Assembly (NCBI GenBank): GCA_002437945.1
Contig: DJSB01000024.1
Coordinates: 1-25,606, forward strand
Direction of reading: 5' to 3'
Length of the DNA stretch: 25,606 nucleotides
Origin: Christensenella sp. UBA6345
GTDB taxonomy: Bacteria; Bacillota; Clostridia; Christensenellales; UBA1242
A program made the translations under genes and the position numbers. Each line of letters begins with the position of its first letter. Position 1 is the first letter of the stretch. Under the pieces are notes generated by a model that worked only from the letters and a program-made list of their open reading frames with translations, did not search any database and had not been told where the DNA came from. This document shows positions 24,205-25,606 of the stretch, piece after piece.

Positions 24205-24250
24205 GACATCAATCCTTTATACATATATATTAACATATATTGCAAAGTTA

Positions 24251-24285
24251 AAAAAATAAAAAGGGTACTTGAGTGTACACTTTTT
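24251..24285 (-). terminator. Terminator of the FTR-like gene
   Basis: AAAAAG (24258-24263) pairs with CTTTTT (24280-24285), with GTAC/GTAC inside and one mismatch. On the minus strand it is followed by a long T-rich run (24261-24251). It lies about 20 bases after the stop of the 66-residue gene. Confidence 0.6.
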
Positions 24286-24306
24286 ACTTTTTTGTTTATT
24301 TAATAA

Positions 24307-24507
24307 TTAATCTTTAGATTTGTAATACAACATACAATGGCAAAACCCTTCAAAATTAGGGTCTTTAATTTGTTTTTTAAATTCTTCACACATACATTTA
24401 TTTTCTGGTATATGTTCAATTTTGCAGGGGCAATATCCGCCTGTGCGTTTAAGTCCTTCTCTAATTTGTTTAACTATCTCACTATCTGGATTTAATTTAA
24501 CAGCCAT
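24307..24507 (-). CDS. Ferredoxin-thioredoxin reductase catalytic-chain-like protein
   Basis: A 66-residue protein with three CxC motifs, CPC at 26-28, CMC at 38-40 and CHC at 56-58, the hallmark of the FTR catalytic chain, which holds a 4Fe-4S cluster beside a redox disulfide and passes electrons from ferredoxin to thioredoxin. In cyanobacterial FTR the spacing is CPC-x16-CPC-x8-CHC; here it is x9 and x15, with the same total of 27 between the outer motifs. The chain is also much shorter than plant or cyanobacterial FTR. Similar short proteins exist in anaerobic Clostridia. AAGGAG seven bases before the ATG supports the start. No variable chain or thioredoxin gene is nearby, so the partner is unknown. 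Confidence 0.8.
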   Translation of the reverse strand: MAVKLNPDSEIVKQIREGLKRTGGYCPCKIEHIPENKCMCEEFKKQIKDPNFEGFCHCMLYYKSKD

Positions 24508-24542
24508 AATCGTCTCCTTGCGTTATTTTTTAACTACATTCT

Positions 24543-24575
24543 AATTGTATAACAATTATGTCTAAAAGTTAACAA
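24543..24575 (-). promoter_or_regulatory. Promoter and palindrome of the FTR-like gene
   Basis: On the minus strand TTGTTA (24575-24570), 18-base spacer, TATACA (24551-24546). The perfect repeat AATTGT-ATA-ACAATT (24543-24557) covers the -10 and may be an operator. Confidence 0.45.
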
Positions 24576-24665
24576 AATTTAGTTATATGAATACTTAATA
24601 AATGTATGTTAGTATCAAATTTTGTCTTTTTTAATTATTAATAATTAGGTATTTGATTACGTCTA

Positions 24666-24839
24666 TGTTATACTAAAGATAGTTAGATAAGTATTATATG
24701 AAAGTAGTTTAAGTAGTAATTAATACTTATAAGTTGGACGACTTTGTATACATATTTATCTGTATTATTATGCTAGTCACAATATTAATAATTGATAGCC
24801 TAGCGATATTAATAATAAAATAAATTAAGGAGAATAATA
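24666..24839 (+). promoter_or_regulatory. Promoter and long structured leader of the permease gene
   Basis: TGTTATACT (TG 24666-24667, TATACT 24669-24674) is an extended -10, giving a leader of about 160 bases. The leader contains an ATAAGTATT/AATACTTAT pair, and before the ribosome site two copies of ATATTAATAAT (24782-24792, 24806-24816) that can also pair through their TATTAATA cores with a small inner stem. The conserved purine-riboswitch core is not seen. AAGGAG (24827-24832) is followed by GTG at 24840. Bases 24576-24665 hold nothing I can support. Confidence 0.4.
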
Positions 24840-25606
24840 GTGGACGAAAAAGCAGAAGAGAAAGTGCTTAATGACGAAATAGCCAATCAAGATAATGTTA
24901 ACACAACTGTAGAAGATAATACTCCAGATAATAAAAAGTCTAATAAGTTTTTAAATAAGATGGATAAGTTTTTTAAAATATCTGAAAGGGGTAGTTCCTT
25001 TAAACAAGAAGCCTTGGGTGGATTTATAAACTTTTTAGTTGTATCATATATTTTAGTTGTAATACCGGGGCTATTTGATGGAGTTAATGGTGGTACATTA
25101 TGGAAGGCTTTGTTTTTGGCTACAATATTTACTATCGTTATAAGTACTTTATGTATGGCACTGTTTGCCAATTTGCCTATAGTTCTAGCACCAGGTATTG
25201 GACTATGTAGTTATATTGTTCAATTAGTGTTAAACGGCAGTTATACATTTTCACAAGGTATGGCTATAAGTTTTATGGCGGGTGTTGCTTTCTTGATTAT
25301 GACTGTTACAGGGTTAAGAAAGAAACTTGTTAATGCAATTCCCAATTGTGTAAAGGTGGCTATGCCAGTAGGTGTCGGATTATTTATACTGGGATTAGGA
25401 TTGGGTGATAATAGCCAGATACTTAATTTACTTAATGGTAATGCTTCATCATGGGCACCAGTAGTCGCTTTGGTTAGTTTCTTTGTAATGGTAGTACTGT
25501 ATATCAAGAACGTTAAAGGCGGTATCTTTATAGGTATCATGAGTGGTACAGTTTTACATATTATTATCGAACTATGCTGTGGGCATAATCCATTTAGTGT
25601 ATTAAC
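24840..25606 (+). CDS. NCS2/AzgA-type purine permease (5' part, runs off the window)
   Basis: Starts at GTG 24840, seven bases after AAGGAG, and stays open to the window end, about 255 residues of an expected 430-480. A hydrophilic, acidic first 45 residues precede FFKISERGSSFKQEALGGFI, the typical start of AzgA-like adenine/guanine/hypoxanthine transporters, then membrane helices. ANLPIVLAPGIGLCSYIVQL is the conserved half-helix with the substrate-site LAPGxGL, followed by LRKKLVNAIPNCVKVAMPVG, which matches the family's NAIPxxLKxAIxxGIG segment. Members take up purines with protons across the cytoplasmic membrane. The 50-residue N-terminal tail, rich in Asp, Glu and Asn, is longer than usual. 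Antisense open frames here are shadows. Confidence 0.88.
   Translation, partial: MDEKAEEKVLNDEIANQDNVNTTVEDNTPDNKKSNKFLNKMDKFFKISERGSSFKQEALGGFINFLVVSYILVVIPGLFDGVNGGTLWKALFLATIFTIVISTLCMALFANLPIVLAPGIGLCSYIVQLVLNGSYTFSQGMAISFMAGVAFLIMTVTGLRKKLVNAIPNCVKVAMPVGVGLFILGLGLGDNSQILNLLNGNASSWAPVVALVSFFVMVVLYIKNVKGGIFIGIMSGTVLHIIIELCCGHNPFSVL

Noticed and set aside
24675..24839. Purine riboswitch before the permease
   Set aside because: The conserved junction sequences of the purine aptamer were not found in the leader.
24887..25540. Minus-strand frames of 94 and 99 residues
   Set aside because: They are shadows of the NCS2 permease coding sequence on the plus strand.
1..25606. CRISPR array, tRNA or rRNA genes, insertion sequences
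   Set aside because: No regularly spaced repeat-spacer pattern, cloverleaf, rRNA segment or DDE transposase was seen on either strand by eye.

Overview
The window is a strongly AT-rich stretch of bacterial DNA using the standard bacterial code, with AAGGAG/GGAGG-type ribosome binding sites, TTGxxx-17-TATAAT-like promoters, many Asn/Lys/Ile-rich proteins, tandem DegV proteins, XRE regulators and an AzgA-type permease. This suggests a low-GC Gram-positive (Bacillota, Clostridia-like, probably uncultured and gut-associated). That assignment is inference; no rRNA or tRNA gene is present.

Region 1 (about 120-2840) looks like a small rolling-circle replicon or its integrated remnant. On the minus strand it carries a sigma-factor-like protein, a 44-residue protein and an HUH-type replication initiator. 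Between the sigma-like gene and the other two lies a set of ACTTTAC-like heptamers spaced by whole helical turns. The noncoding flanks are full of secondary structure: nested inverted repeats at 126-267 and 2310-2412 that share sequence, a composite hairpin at 2610-2677, and a hairpin at 2777-2834 that exposes a TCTTGATA motif like the nick site of pC194/pUB110-family origins.

Region 2 (2951-11960) is a rightward defence-like block. A well-formed promoter drives a DUF4143-type AAA ATPase. A separate transcription unit then encodes a 912-residue protein of unknown fold and a 1601-residue DEAH helicase with several Cys clusters and a DUF1998-type C terminus. The last two overlap by 8 bases. The two-gene layout and the helicase architecture best match Druantia type III (DruH-DruE), though divergence is likely. 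A bidirectional terminator closes the block.

Region 3 (12006-25606) looks chromosomal but patchy. It holds rlmD/RumA-like methyltransferase with a DMP19/DUF4375 gene (minus); GtrA, ASCH and GNAT genes in one rightward operon; an unknown 121-residue gene; a 44-residue protein with ten cysteines; an unknown 341-residue protein; two tandem DegV paralogs; a membrane-bound XRE regulator that seems to be leaderless; a DUF1828-like gene behind a gene whose start is uncertain; an XRE-NTPase-CYTH fusion; a DUF2971 protein; a 66-residue ferredoxin-thioredoxin-reductase-like protein with shifted CxC spacing; and the 5' part of an NCS2/AzgA-type purine permease running off the window.

The leading candidates for new biology are the DruH-like/DruE-like pair, the structured replicon with its helically phased repeats, the XRE-NTPase-CYTH fusion, and the two small Cys-rich proteins.
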